A stretch of 64,000 bases of DNA from Chloroflexus aggregans DSM 9485 (lineage in GTDB: Bacteria; Chloroflexota; Chloroflexia; Chloroflexales; Chloroflexaceae). The stretch is from NCBI RefSeq assembly GCF_000021945.1, contig NC_011831.1, positions 4,043,353-4,107,352 on the forward strand. Reading direction: 5' to 3'. Positions 16,216 to 25,597 of this stretch are shown here, piece after piece. The position numbers and the translations under genes are program-made. Within the stretch, counting starts at the first letter, position 1; every line of letters starts with the position of its first letter. The notes under the pieces are model-generated. The model made no database searches. It saw only the letters and a program-made list of their open reading frames with translations, and was not told the DNA's origin.

Positions 16216-16221
16216 TATAAT
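16216..16221 (+). promoter_or_regulatory. TATAAT -10 element before the aldolase gene
   Basis: TATAAT stands about 109 bases before the aldolase ATG, with TATCAG 18 bases upstream as a weak -35. This is the only good -10 in the gap. Confidence 0.4.
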
Positions 16222-16329
16222 AAGGGTGTTATCGCTCTGCTCTTTCCCAGTTTGTGTTTGCTTGCTACCTTCGTTCACCAGCTTATTGTCCTGGTTGATA
16301 CGCGATTGTTTGCACAAGGAGTTTTATCG

Positions 16330-17370
16330 ATGGCTACAGTAAAAATGACGCGCGGTAAATTCGAGGGGATCAAAGCCTGTGCTGATAACAACGGCATTAT
16401 TGCTGCCGCAGCGATGGATCAGCGCGGTTCGCTAAAAAAGGCGATTGCTAAAGCTCGTGGCGCCGATGCGTCAAATGAGGATTTAACCGTGTTCAAGACG
16501 GCCGTTACTCGTATTCTGACCCGTTATGCGAGTGCGATTCTGATGGACCCAGAGTACGGTTTGCCGGCAATCGCCCAACGTGCTCCGGGTACCGGTGTCT
16601 TGCTGGCTTATGAGAAGACCGGCTACGACGCCTCGGTGCGTGGTCGTTTACCCGACCTGCTCGATGTGTGGAGTGTGCGTCGCTTGAAAGAAGCTGGCGC
16701 TAACGCGATCAAGATTCTGCTTTACTACAATCCCTTCGATGATCCGGCTATCAACGAGATTAAACACGCCTTTATCGAGCGGGTAGGCGCCGAGTGTGCT
16801 GCGAACGATATTCCCTTCTTCCTTGAGCCGATCGCCTACGATGATACGGTTGGCGATGAGAAGAGCTTTGAGTTTGCGCTGGTGAAGCCCAAGTATGTCA
16901 CCGCCTATATGGCCGAGTTCTCGAAGCCGCAGTACGGCGTCGATGTGCTTAAGGTCGAAGTGCCGGTGAATGTGAAGTTTGTCGAGGGGATGCGCGTATT
17001 TAGCGGCCAGAAGGCCTATAGCCGTGAAGAGGCGAAAGAGTATTTCCGGCAGGCTGCTGATGCTGCCCGCAAGCCGTTCATCTACCTGAGCGCCGGTGTA
17101 TCCGACGAAGTTTTCCGTGAGACACTCGAACTTGCCGCCGAAGCCGGTACACCCTTCGCCGGTGTGTTGTGTGGTCGGGCAACGTGGCAAGATGGTATTC
17201 CGGTCTATGCCCAGCAGGGTCTGGCTGCCCTTGAGGCATGGCTTGAGGATCGCGGCGTTGCAAATATTACTGCACTTAACGAGACTCTGGCGAAAGGCGC
17301 CAAGCCGTGGTGGACGATCTACGGTGGGCTTGAGAATATCGAGGTAGTAGATCTGCCGGTTGTAAATTGA
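16330..17370 (+). CDS. LacD-type class I aldolase (tagatose 1,6-bisphosphate aldolase family)
   Basis: A 346-residue protein with AAAAMDQRGSLKKAI near residue 20, ILMDPEYGLPA, ANAIKILLYYNPFDD, and YGVDVLKVEVPVNVKF, whose lysine is the Schiff-base residue in LacD enzymes. The family cleaves tagatose or fructose 1,6-bisphosphate to triose phosphates, and some members act in glycolysis or sugar-sulfonate routes. Start ATG 16330 has AAGGAG eight bases upstream; a longer frame to 16252 adds residues foreign to the family. It stands alone, so the physiological substrate is not settled by context; it may be the main glycolytic aldolase. Confidence 0.82.
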   Translation: MATVKMTRGKFEGIKACADNNGIIAAAAMDQRGSLKKAIAKARGADASNEDLTVFKTAVTRILTRYASAILMDPEYGLPAIAQRAPGTGVLLAYEKTGYDASVRGRLPDLLDVWSVRRLKEAGANAIKILLYYNPFDDPAINEIKHAFIERVGAECAANDIPFFLEPIAYDDTVGDEKSFEFALVKPKYVTAYMAEFSKPQYGVDVLKVEVPVNVKFVEGMRVFSGQKAYSREEAKEYFRQAADAARKPFIYLSAGVSDEVFRETLELAAEAGTPFAGVLCGRATWQDGIPVYAQQGLAALEAWLEDRGVANITALNETLAKGAKPWWTIYGGLENIEVVDLPVVN

Positions 17371-17992
17371 TTGCCGGTATTGGGGTAGGTTCCCGCTCTC
17401 ACGGAAAGCCCCTACCCCCGCCCCCGCAACCCCGACGAGGGTGGGGAGATGAGCGCTCACCGCCGCGGGCGCAGAGAATGGTGATCACTCACAGCCCTTT
17501 GCGCCCCCGGCGTGTTTTACGTCTTGGCGTTAAGCCTCCCTGCGCCTTTGCTTCCTTGGCGTCTTGGCGTTGACCGCCTTTGCTCGCTTTACACCTCTGT
17601 GATGTGCTCTCACTCCCAGCCCCTCTCCTGTCTTACGGCGAGAGAAGTTGGGCTGTTGTATCACTGACCCAGCCACACACTCTGCTGCAAGGTAGTGATC
17701 GCCCCTCTCCCACTGGCACGGGAGAGGGGACGGGGGTGAGGGTCATCGGCCCGCGCTGCGGGCTTCGCCATGGTAGACCCTTCCGGTTCGGGTGCTGCCG
17801 GAGAGTGATTAATCGCCACAAAAAGACACAAAACGCACAAACATATGTTGTTTTGTGTGGCTGTCCAACCTGACTCCCTCTCCCGCCGTGCGAGCGAAGG
17901 GACTGAAGTGAGGCCTATCAGCCCGTGCAGTGGGCTTCATCATGGTTGCGCGGCTCTTCAGGATTCGACCTTGAATCAGCGGCGGCAGGGGA
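17371..17992. repeat. Long intergenic region with dispersed repeats
   Basis: No supported gene in 620 bases. It holds a CTTTGCG-type tract (about 17501-17585, with GTCTTGGCGTT variants), an inverted GAGAGGGG/CCCCTCTC element (about 17701-17730), and two diverged copies of a unit beginning GTGAGG with CATCGGCCCGCGCTGCGGG (about 17736-17800 and 17905-17970). These are dispersed intergenic elements of unknown role. Confidence 0.6.
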
Positions 17993-18244
17993 TTACATTC
18001 CTACAATCCCCATACCACCACGGCCGGCCCGTCGTAGTCGCTCAATCGTATGCCAGCGTGGTGGAACCGGTACCCGCATCGGTGATATTCCTTGGGCAAT
18101 CAGTCGCATCGAGTCGCGCCAGCGCGCCGGTGGTTCAGATGGAGCTAGCGCAACGTGTGATGCCTCTTCAGATAATAACAAAGTGATCGCTGCAATTGCC
18201 GCTGCCGCCTCTTCTTCGGTTGGCGCGCCGGTGGTAATGTGCAT
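17993..18244 (-). CDS. Small protein resembling the acyl-CoA carboxylase epsilon subunit
   Basis: An 83-residue protein beginning MHITTGAPTEEEAAAAIAAI, then a variable linker and RWRDSMRLIAQGI and RWHTIERLRRAGRG. The TEEExAAAIAA helix followed by a W-R region resembles small epsilon-type proteins of biotin carboxylases, but no carboxylase gene is next to it, so the call is tentative. GGAGGAG lies nine bases before ATG 18244, supporting expression. It follows gatD on the same strand with a 33-base gap and may be co-transcribed. Confidence 0.5.
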   Translation of the reverse strand: MHITTGAPTEEEAAAAIAAITLLLSEEASHVALAPSEPPARWRDSMRLIAQGISPMRVPVPPRWHTIERLRRAGRGGMGIVGM

Positions 18245-18277
18245 CGTCGTGACTCCTCCATAATGACAGCGTCCTAC

Positions 18278-19024
18278 TTAGAACCGTCGTAACAAGCGTT
18301 GTACCATCACCCGCTGTGCGGCCAATTCGCGTTCAGCAGGCAACGATAATAACTCGGCTTGTTGACCGTACCGGCGCCGCAACGCCAGACCGATCAGGTG
18401 ATCGGTCAGTTGCGGATTCTTCGGCAACAAGGCGCCGTGCAAATAACACCCAAACGTATTGCGATAGACCGCACCGCCCCAACCGTCTTGCCCATTATCG
18501 CCGTGGCCGGTCAGGACCTTGCCAAACGGACGTACTCGCGCACCATGAAATGTGCGACCGCTATGATTTTCAAATCCGACCAACCGTTGTGGTCCGTGCC
18601 CTAGATCAACTTCGATCACGATATTACCGATCATGCGTCGCTTACCGGCAATCGTATACACATCGAGCACGCCCAACCCGGGCAAGCGCTCGCCGGTGTG
18701 GGTCCGAAAATAGTGGCCGAGCAACTGGTATCCGCCGCAGATTGCCAGCATCACCAGATCGTTCTCAATCGCGGACCGCAACCCCGGCCCCTGCCGCTCA
18801 ATCAGATCGGTGGTAATCAGCGCCTGCCCGCTATCCTGACCACCGCCAAAAAATGCTAGATCGACCGCCGTCCAGTCGATGGTATCACCCGGCTGAACAG
18901 GGATCACCTCTAGATCGATACCGCGCCGTAGACAACGTTGCCGCAACGCGATCACGTTACCACGGTCACCGTAGACATTCATATGATCGGGATAAAGATG
19001 GGCCAGGCGTAGCGTAAAAGTCAT
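18278..19024 (-). CDS. gatD: Lipid II isoglutaminyl synthase, glutaminase subunit GatD-like
   Basis: A 248-residue class I glutamine amidotransferase of the CobB/CobQ type. The sequence opens MTFTLRLAHLYPDHMNVYGDRGN, which is diagnostic for GatD; AICGGYQLLG holds the nucleophilic Cys, and CYLHGALLPKNP the catalytic His. With MurT it amidates the D-glutamate of lipid II. MurT is not in this window, so either it is elsewhere or the protein has another partner. ATG 19024 lies 19 bases after the proA stop; the frame extends to 19072 inside proA but family similarity starts at 19024. Likely co-transcribed with proA. Confidence 0.82.
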   Translation of the reverse strand: MTFTLRLAHLYPDHMNVYGDRGNVIALRQRCLRRGIDLEVIPVQPGDTIDWTAVDLAFFGGGQDSGQALITTDLIERQGPGLRSAIENDLVMLAICGGYQLLGHYFRTHTGERLPGLGVLDVYTIAGKRRMIGNIVIEVDLGHGPQRLVGFENHSGRTFHGARVRPFGKVLTGHGDNGQDGWGGAVYRNTFGCYLHGALLPKNPQLTDHLIGLALRRRYGQQAELLSLPAERELAAQRVMVQRLLRRF

Positions 19025-19043
19025 ACCGGTGTCTGTTCTGCTT

Positions 19044-20312
19044 TCATGCCCGTACCAAATAATCCCCTTCACCGATCCACGTATATGTAGTCAATTCTTG
19101 CAAACCCATCGGCCCACGGGCGTGCAGTCGGTTGGTTGAGATTGCCACCTCAGCGCCTAACCCAAATTGACCACCGTCGTTGAAGCGGGTGCTGGCATTC
19201 ACGAACACCGCAGTTGCGTCAACTTCGCGGGTAAAGCGAGCCGCGCTGGCCGGATCCCCGGTCAAAATCGCTTCCGAATGGCCGCCGTACTGGGCAATAT
19301 GATCGAGGGCTTCATCAATATCGCCCACGACTTTGATCGCCACGATCAGGGCCAGAAACTCACGGCCAAAATCGGCCGGCTCTGCCGGTCGCAACTGCCA
19401 GTTCTCGTGGCCGGGTGCGTCGGCAAGGATAGCAAGTGTTTCTAGATCGCAGCGTAGCTCAACATTGTACTCAGCTAACGCTGCTGCGACCATAGGTAAG
19501 AAGACCGGTGCTGCAGCGCGGTGAACGAGCAAGGTGTCGAGCGCATTGCACGCTCCCGGTCGCTGCACTTTGGCATTGACCACGACCGGCACAGCACGGG
19601 CAAAATCGGCGCTCGGCTCGACATAAATATGACTGACCCCCATCCCACCCACGATTACCGGCACCGTCGCGTTCTCGACGCAAAACCGATGAAGGCTAGC
19701 ACCACCGCGAGGGATGATCATATCCACGTAGCGATCAAGCCGTAGCAACTGCCGCACCAATTCGCGGTCGGGATCGGTGATGCTCTGTACGGCAAATATC
19801 GGGAGACCGGCTTGTTCTAGTGCTTCGGCAATGACGGTCGTAGTGGCAGCCACGCTGCGCGCAATATCGCTCCCGCCACGGAGGATCACGGCATTGCCGG
19901 CCTTGAGACACAGCGCAGCAATGTCAACCGTCACGTTGGGCCGTGCCTCGTAAATGGCGCCGATCACGCCGATTGGGACTCGCCGTTTGTACAAGCGCAA
20001 ACCCGACGGCAATTCACGCCGGTCAAAAATCTCACCTACCGGGTCAGGTAACTCTGCCACCTTCCGGCAATCGTTGGCAATCGTCGCTAGCCGTGCTTCG
20101 GTCAACAGCATGCGATCGACAATCGCCGGCGGTGTGCCGGCTCGTTCGGCATCGGCTACGTCGGCCGCGTTCGCTGACAGAATCTCATCTTGGCGGGCCA
20201 ATAACCCATCGGCAATTGCGTGGAGCGCTGCATTTTTCTGTTCGGTTGATACCTTCGCCAGCGTGCGCGCCGCCGTCTTCGCTCGCCGGCCAATCGTCTC
20301 GAGATCAATCAT
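19044..20312 (-). CDS. proA: Gamma-glutamyl phosphate reductase
   Basis: A 422-residue NADPH-dependent reductase that makes glutamate semialdehyde in proline synthesis. Seen are [29 protein letters not shown], the Cys in [16 protein letters not shown], and [24 protein letters not shown], all in family order. ATG 20312 has GGGGAGG about nine bases upstream and overlaps the end of the small membrane gene by 8 bases. The kinase ProB is not here. pruA, the reverse-direction route, lies 16 kb away. Confidence 0.94.
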   Translation of the reverse strand: MIDLETIGRRAKTAARTLAKVSTEQKNAALHAIADGLLARQDEILSANAADVADAERAGTPPAIVDRMLLTEARLATIANDCRKVAELPDPVGEIFDRRELPSGLRLYKRRVPIGVIGAIYEARPNVTVDIAALCLKAGNAVILRGGSDIARSVAATTTVIAEALEQAGLPIFAVQSITDPDRELVRQLLRLDRYVDMIIPRGGASLHRFCVENATVPVIVGGMGVSHIYVEPSADFARAVPVVVNAKVQRPGACNALDTLLVHRAAAPVFLPMVAAALAEYNVELRCDLETLAILADAPGHENWQLRPAEPADFGREFLALIVAIKVVGDIDEALDHIAQYGGHSEAILTGDPASAARFTREVDATAVFVNASTRFNDGGQFGLGAEVAISTNRLHARGPMGLQELTTYTWIGEGDYLVRA

Positions 20313-20640
20313 CGTGCGAACCTCCCCGATCCTGTTCATCGTAACGACGCCGTTCTGCCTCTAGATAGCGCCGGGCGCGCTCGAAGCGATCTTCTAGTTC
20401 TCCGCGTTGGTACGCTTGCCAGAGTAGCCACACTGCGATTAACACCAGCCCGCCGCCGATAACCATCAACGGTGTGAGCGCAGCCGGAATGGCGTTGGCC
20501 GTCGCAACAACGACCATTGCCGCCGCTCCTAATCCCAACGCCCACTGCCGCCGCGAGCCGGTTGTGCTGCGCCGAGCCTGTACGACGAGTAGTACACCGA
20601 TGATTAATGCCACAATAATCCGAATGCTGTCAAGGCCCAT
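20305..20640 (-). CDS. Small integral membrane protein, unknown
   Basis: A 111-residue protein from ATG 20640 with three hydrophobic helices (about residues 3-21, 33-52, 55-75) and a C-terminal charged helix [23 protein letters not shown] that could form a coiled coil. It overlaps the proA start by 8 bases, so the two are translationally linked. I recognise no family. The 290 bases upstream to 20930 hold no supported gene. Confidence 0.6.
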   Translation of the reverse strand: MGLDSIRIIVALIIGVLLVVQARRSTTGSRRQWALGLGAAAMVVVATANAIPAALTPLMVIGGGLVLIAVWLLWQAYQRGELEDRFERARRYLEAERRRYDEQDRGGSHDD

Positions 20641-20929
20641 CGTGGTGTCCTGTGGTATGCGTCTTTGGCGGCATTGTACCACGCTCTTGGATCACGGTAG
20701 GATGCGCGATACGCGCGAGATAATGCTTGCAGATTCGCAGAAGGAGGTAGAGGCGTAGTCTCGTTACACTCGCGAGGGTACATCTCACTCCTCGCTGGCT
20801 TATTGCCCATCTTGGTGCCCTTCAATCCGTAGCGGCGTCTGTTGCTGTGCTTTCGGTGGTAAACAACAGTAAGTGCGCATCTCACCAATTCACCCTCGCC
20901 TTAACCAAACCTGATGTGCCCGCCCGCGA

Positions 20930-21430
20930 CTATCGCTCTCTGTTGGCTTCACCAGCCACGAACGCCGCCCAAATCAACAACCCAAAACTCACATAGTTGA
21001 TCGGTGTCCGGATCGCATTCAACTGATTCCACGCATCACGCGCTTGTGCCCAATCAGCCGGTGGTGCTACCGGATCCCACGCCAAGACGGTATTGTTGAT
21101 CGGTACGTTCAGCACAATCGTGAAGACACCCACACCAAAGAAGAACAGCGCCCATCCGAGCGCCGTGATCCGCCAGTAGGCTGTATGGCGCTGCGACCAT
21201 AGCCGGACGAGCGGGTACAACGGCAGCCACATCGCGAGATTCGCCACTACGATGACGCCAGTGGGAAAAGCGTCGAGCGCCCGAATCAGGCCCTGTTCGA
21301 TGTGTGTGTACTCGGTAGCGTTCAGTGTTGCCAACGCCGGTATCACTCCTTGCTCGAACGTGTAGAGCAGGCCGGCAAAAAGCCCAATCGCGAACGTGAA
21401 GATGAGATGGATGATCCGGATGCTTAGCAT
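20930..21430 (-). CDS. DUF1772-like membrane protein
   Basis: A 166-residue protein with four hydrophobic segments (MLSIRIIHLIFTFAIGLFAG, TGVIVVANLAMWLPLYPLV, ITALGWALFFFGVGVFTIV, INYVSFGLLIWAAFVAGE) and NVPINNTVLAWDP between helices 3 and 4, the pattern of DUF1772 (anthrone oxygenase-like) proteins. It follows the DUF2269-like gene by 21 bases, in the same direction; both are probably one transcript reading away from the AraC-type gene. Confidence 0.7.
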   Translation of the reverse strand: MLSIRIIHLIFTFAIGLFAGLLYTFEQGVIPALATLNATEYTHIEQGLIRALDAFPTGVIVVANLAMWLPLYPLVRLWSQRHTAYWRITALGWALFFFGVGVFTIVLNVPINNTVLAWDPVAPPADWAQARDAWNQLNAIRTPINYVSFGLLIWAAFVAGEANRER

Positions 21431-21451
21431 ACAATTGCTCCTAGAGTGTGC

Positions 21452-21934
21452 TTACCAAAGCGGCGGTTCAAAAATCTTGAGCGCCAGAATAATGATGACC
21501 AGTATGCCCATGGTGATGCCAACCTGATTGGAACGGCGCGCTAGCGTCTGATACTCCGGGTCGCCGCTCCCTTTGGTATCAAGCGTCTTGATTTGTCGGC
21601 TGAGCAGAGGGGTGTAGACCCCATATGCTAACGCCATTGCTACGAGATAAAGCGCGATTGCCACCCACAAAAACGGTGCAACGTTTTTACCCATGGCAAT
21701 CATAAGTACGCCGGTGATGCCTCCGATGAGATAGCACGGATTAGCAACGTAGTCGTCGATGAACTTGACGCCGCGCAGGGCGAACGGCAAACTGGCTGGA
21801 TCGCGCGTGCCGCGGGCAATCCAGATGGCGTAACTGGCGTTTAAGCCAACCGCTGTCATGGTGGTAAAGATGTGCAGGAAAACCAGCAGTGTGTAGACGA
21901 GGGGCTGTGCCCCTTCCGGTGGTGGATGCATCGG
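21452..21934 (-). CDS. DUF2269-like membrane protein
   Basis: A 160-residue protein with four membrane helices (VYTLLVFLHIFTTMTAVGLN, CYLIGGITGVLMIAMG, FLWVAIALYLVAMALAYGV, VGITMGILVIIILALKIF), the DUF2269 pattern. ATG 21934 follows AGGGGAG by nine bases; an earlier in-frame ATG at 21961 lacks one. Divergent to the interrupted AraC-type gene at 22038, which would be its natural regulator. Confidence 0.7.
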   Translation of the reverse strand, partial: PMHPPPEGAQPLVYTLLVFLHIFTTMTAVGLNASYAIWIARGTRDPASLPFALRGVKFIDDYVANPCYLIGGITGVLMIAMGKNVAPFLWVAIALYLVAMALAYGVYTPLLSRQIKTLDTKGSGDPEYQTLARRSNQVGITMGILVIIILALKIFEPPLW

Positions 21935-21969
21935 CGTTTCTCCCCTTGGCAGACGGCTCATACCGCGAC

Positions 21970-22010
21970 TATAATGGAACAATGTTGGATGATCTATGTT
22001 GATCTATCCA
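21970..22010. promoter_or_regulatory. Divergent promoter region with direct repeats
   Basis: Between the DUF2269-like gene and the AraC-type gene: plus-strand TATAAT at 21970-21975 and two GATCTAT repeats exactly 10 bases apart (21991 and 22001). Direct repeats one helix turn apart would suit an AraC-family binding site; this is inference. Confidence 0.35.
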
Positions 22011-22037
22011 TAAATCTTTGCTAATCGTCCAAACATC

Positions 22038-22934
22038 ATGGATGCACTCACCCAAATCCTTGATATGCTACGCCTTAGGAGCAGTGTCTACTGCCGTTCC
22101 GAACTTGGATCGCCGTGGGGGCTGCATTTTGCGCCGCGTGCGTGCGCGGTCTTTCACGTACTGCATCGTGGCAACAGCTATGTACGGTGAGCAAGCGACG
22201 ATACTCTGCTGCCGGTATGCGAAGGAGATGTGCTGCTCTTACCGGATGGCGATGAGCATACCCTCTGTGAAACACCTACCGCGCCGCTCTTCCACAATCT
22301 TGAGCTGGATCAGTGGGGAGAATGTGCTTTGATGCGCTGGAGTGATCGCCCAACCGCGATCGTGTTGTGTGGAACATTCGATGTTGAGCAACGCGAGGTA
22401 CTGCCAATCTTGCAACAAATGCCCCGTCTCGTTCATATTCCGCGCAGTGAAGCCGGTGCGCTTGCCGGTGTGCTGGCGCTGATGGCCGCAGAAGCCGAAG
22501 CGGCGCGCCCCGGCAAAGAGGCGGTTTTGCGCCGGTTGGCCGATATTCTGTTTATTCAGATCATCCAGCGCTGGGTTGCGTTGCAAGGGGTGGAACGTTG
22601 CGGTTGGCTTGGTGCGCTCCACGATCCACTGATTGGTAAGGCGTTGAGCCTCATCCACAGTCAGCCGCAGCAACGATGGACGGTCACTGCGCTGGCGCGG
22701 GCAGTGGCATCGTCGCGTTCGGCGTTTGCCGCTCGTTTTTCGGCTCTGATCGGCGAAGGGCCAATCGCCTATCTCACTCGCTGGCGTATGCAACTGGCTG
22801 CTCGGTTATTGATCGAATATCCCAATGTGCGGATCAACGAGATTGCCGAGCGGGTTGGCTACCATTCGGAAGCGGCTTTTAGCAAAGCGTTCAAACGCGC
22901 CATAGGTGTCGCACCGAGCAAGTATCGACGATAA
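22038..22934 (+). pseudogene. AraC family regulator (cupin N-terminus) with in-frame TGA
   Basis: The frame from ATG 22038 reads MDALTQILDMLRLRSSVYCR and LGSPWGLHFAPRACAVFHVL, the usual cupin opening of AraC-type regulators, and then meets TGA at 22188 (codon 51). The same frame resumes without shift to GDVLLLPDGDEHTLC and runs to the stop at 22934, with two HTH units (WTVTALARAVASSRSAFAARF and INEIAERVGYHSEAAFSKAFKRAIG) and PSKYRR at the end. One nonsense change therefore splits a 298-codon gene. A GTG at 22230 could start a shorter protein keeping the DNA-binding domain but little of the sensor. It lies divergent to two membrane genes. Confidence 0.75.
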
Positions 22935-23148
22935 TGTGAACATCCGGATCGGTCCGCACGAAAAGCTTCGCAAGCCTGGCTCAATCCTCAGAGACCGGAA
23001 ACCACAATATGGCTTTATCCCCAACGACCTGCGCAGCGGCCTTCACCACCTAAGCCCGGCTTCAGATCGGGTGCCACGATGTACCACTATCAGCGCGCCG
23101 AACCCTATGGGTCGGGACGATCCTGCTCATCACCTTCGTTACTTGTGG

Positions 23149-23199
23149 TACTATACAAGAATAAGGCAGTGATGCCCGTCGGTGTGACGGGCATTTTTG
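23149..23199 (+). terminator. Hairpin with T-run before malic enzyme, behind an extended -10
   Basis: ATGCCCGTC (23172-23180) pairs with GACGGGCAT (23186-23194) and is followed by TTTTT, a textbook intrinsic terminator. TGGTACTAT (extended -10, 23147-23154) lies just upstream, so the hairpin would be at the very start of that transcript. It may end the AraC transcript or attenuate the malic enzyme gene. Confidence 0.6.
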
Positions 23200-23231
23200 T
23201 GTATCTTGAGCCGGAAAACGAGGTGAATGGT

Positions 23232-24650
23232 ATGTCCGTTGGGGTGGCTTATACGCTGACCTTGCGCTGCCAAATTGAAAATCGGCCCGGTATGTTGGGC
23301 CGGCTCACGACCCTGATCGGCGAGGTCGGTGGCGACATCGGCGCGATCGATATTGTTCGCGCTGAACGTAACTTTCTTGTGCGCGATATTACTGTGCGCG
23401 TACAAGATGAACAACACGGTGAGCAACTGGTAGCCGCGATCAACACGCTGCAAAACATTAAAGTGCTTCAGGTGAGCGACCGTGTCCTCCTCACCCACCT
23501 CGGCGGTAAGCTTACTACCCAGAGCCGGGTTCCGCTAAAAACCCGTGATGATCTCTCCCTGGCCTACACGCCCGGCGTGGCTCGTGTCTGCCGTGCAATC
23601 GCCGACGATCCTGAAAAGGTCTATTCACTCACGTGGAAAGGGAATAGCGTTGCCGTGGTCAGCGATGGCTCGGCGATCCTCGGTTTGGGCAATCTTGGCC
23701 CCGAAGCGGCGATGCCGGTGATGGAAGGCAAGGCGATTCTGTTTAAAGAGCTGGCCAATATCGATGCGGTACCGATTTGTCTCCGCTCACAAGACCCCGA
23801 CATTATCGTGCAGACGGTTGAACAGATTGCGCCAAGCTTCGGCGGCATCAATCTCGAAGATATTGCCGCTCCCAATTGCTTTATCGTCGAGGGCCGACTG
23901 GAAGAGAGCCTTGATCTGCCGGTGATGCATGACGATCAGCACGGCACTGCAGTGGTCGTGCTGGCGGCGTTACGCAATGCGCTCCGTCTTGTCGGTAAAG
24001 CGTTGTCCGATGTCCGTGTGGTCATCAACGGTGTCGGTGCTGCCGGCACTGCCATTATTCGCACACTGCTTGAGGCCGGCGTCGGCGAGATTACGGCGGT
24101 GGATCGGTTCGGGATTTTGGTCGAGGGCGATGATGCCCGTCAGACGCCAATGCAACGTATTATCGCTTCCCTCACCAACCGTGAGCGTCGGCGGGGCGAT
24201 TTGGCCGTCGCTCTCCGCGGCGCCGATGTGTTCATCGGGGTGTCGCGCGGGAATATTCTCACCACCGACCACGTGCGCTCGATGAGTGCTGACCCAATAG
24301 TGTTTGCGTTGGCCAATCCTATTCCTGAGGGCGATCCCGACATGCTGCGTCAGTACGCGCGTGTGGTTGCAACCGGACGGAGCGATCAGCCAAATCAGAT
24401 CAATAATGTGCTCAGTTTTCCCGGTATCTTTCGGGGTGCGCTTGATGTTAATGCCCGTCGCATCACCTCGGCGATGCGCCTTGCTGCTGCCGAAGCGCTG
24501 GCAAATGCCGTTCCCATCGAGGAGATGAACGAAGACTATATCGTGCCGAGTGTCTTTAATCGTCAGATTGTGCCGGCCATTGCACATGCGGTGGCACAGG
24601 CTGCCATCGCCGATGGAGTGGCGCGTCGTAATCACTTGCCGGGTGATTAG
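23232..24650 (+). CDS. NAD(P)-dependent malic enzyme with N-terminal ACT domain
   Basis: A 472-residue protein. Residues 1-80 form an ACT domain (TLRCQIENRPGMLGRLTTLIGEVGGDIGAIDIV), a ligand-sensing module. The rest is a short-form malic enzyme: SLAYTPGVARVCRAI, SDGSAILGLGNLGPEAAMPVMEGKA, the metal-binding MHDDQHGTAVV, and the Rossmann VVINGVGAAGTAI. It decarboxylates malate to pyruvate. ATG 23232 has GAGGTG upstream. The ACT fusion suggests allosteric control by an amino acid. Its transcript starts behind a terminator-like hairpin. Confidence 0.9.
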   Translation: MSVGVAYTLTLRCQIENRPGMLGRLTTLIGEVGGDIGAIDIVRAERNFLVRDITVRVQDEQHGEQLVAAINTLQNIKVLQVSDRVLLTHLGGKLTTQSRVPLKTRDDLSLAYTPGVARVCRAIADDPEKVYSLTWKGNSVAVVSDGSAILGLGNLGPEAAMPVMEGKAILFKELANIDAVPICLRSQDPDIIVQTVEQIAPSFGGINLEDIAAPNCFIVEGRLEESLDLPVMHDDQHGTAVVVLAALRNALRLVGKALSDVRVVINGVGAAGTAIIRTLLEAGVGEITAVDRFGILVEGDDARQTPMQRIIASLTNRERRRGDLAVALRGADVFIGVSRGNILTTDHVRSMSADPIVFALANPIPEGDPDMLRQYARVVATGRSDQPNQINNVLSFPGIFRGALDVNARRITSAMRLAAAEALANAVPIEEMNEDYIVPSVFNRQIVPAIAHAVAQAAIADGVARRNHLPGD

Positions 24651-24708
24651 CGCCCGGCACTGCTTCACTTGGGGGACCATAGGGCGCGGTATGCGCCCCG
24701 TCCTCATC

Positions 24709-25530
24709 TCACTCATCGCCTTGCAACCAAGCGCGCCACGCTGCTTCGAGCGTTGCCAGATCGACTCCGTAGATACCGTGATAGTCGGCGCTCCCAACGA
24801 CACCGTTGCCACTGCGGTACACAGCGTCGAAGGCTTCACGCCCATAGGTAACGAGTAAGTACTCGACAAAACTAGCCCATTGGTAATAGAGCATGTTCAT
24901 CTCGGCAACCGGCCTGTCTCGATGAGGAGCGATCAGTGGTAGTGGTGCTTGCCCGCCGAGAAATGTACGAAAATCCTGCGCTCCACTGAGCCAATACCGA
25001 CCCGCACCCCACGTTGCCCACCCTTCGAGCAAGATCGGGTCGCTGCGCAGATGCGCCTCGCCAAAGTAATCGTGCGCGAGTTGATGCACAAACTCGTGGG
25101 CGAGAATGTTGACGGCGCGGGCCGGTGGGATGGCGGCGCACGTGGTGACGTGTACTTCGCGGGTTTGAGTATAGGCGGCGCCGTGCAAGGCGCACTGCGG
25201 ATCGGCAAGGATCTGCACCGTAATCAGGCCCGCCGGCGCTGTGCCGGTGCGCGCGCTAACGTACTCCAGCGCCGTGACCAGCTCCGCCGTGATCGCATCG
25301 AGGCTAGCGCTGGCCGGCAGTGCCTGCGGCGCAACGCTGATCTGCAGCGGGTCAGCCTGCATCGGTAGCATGGCATCGCTGATCACCGGCGCGGCCCCGC
25401 CGCCACTGAAATCAGCGACCAGCGGAGCGAGGCGGCGTGGCTGATGGGTACGGCTAACGGTGATCGCCGTCGCTATGACGATGAGGCCGATGGTTGTCAG
25501 CATCCAGCGCATTCTGCCCGTCAATATCAC
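24709..25530 (-). CDS. Membrane-anchored zinc metallopeptidase-like protein
   Basis: A 273-residue protein. GTG 25530 is the likely start: GGGAGG lies exactly six bases upstream. It gives a short positive tail, a hydrophobic segment (MLTTIGLIVIATAITV) and then an exported domain with NILAHEFVHQLAHDYFGE, a zinc-binding HExxH, with ILLEGWATWGAGRYW 24 residues on, where the E in EGWA is the likely third ligand (gluzincin pattern). Membrane-anchored on the outer face. It is 67 bases downstream of another zincin gene on the same strand, with which it likely forms an operon. Confidence 0.75.
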   Translation of the reverse strand: MILTGRMRWMLTTIGLIVIATAITVSRTHQPRRLAPLVADFSGGGAAPVISDAMLPMQADPLQISVAPQALPASASLDAITAELVTALEYVSARTGTAPAGLITVQILADPQCALHGAAYTQTREVHVTTCAAIPPARAVNILAHEFVHQLAHDYFGEAHLRSDPILLEGWATWGAGRYWLSGAQDFRTFLGGQAPLPLIAPHRDRPVAEMNMLYYQWASFVEYLLVTYGREAFDAVYRSGNGVVGSADYHGIYGVDLATLEAAWRAWLQGDE

Positions 25531-25597
25531 CTGTAACCTCCCGTCAGGGCGCAGGTTGCTGCCCGATCCCCATGAGTAGCGACAACAGCGCTCGCCG

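Noticed and set aside
16648-17460. A 270-codon minus-strand frame opposite the aldolase gene
   Set aside because: It is the antisense shadow of a well-supported gene with strong motifs on the plus strand.
20700-20930. T-box or amino-acid attenuator upstream of the proA cluster
   Set aside because: No T-box consensus or terminator/antiterminator pair was seen.
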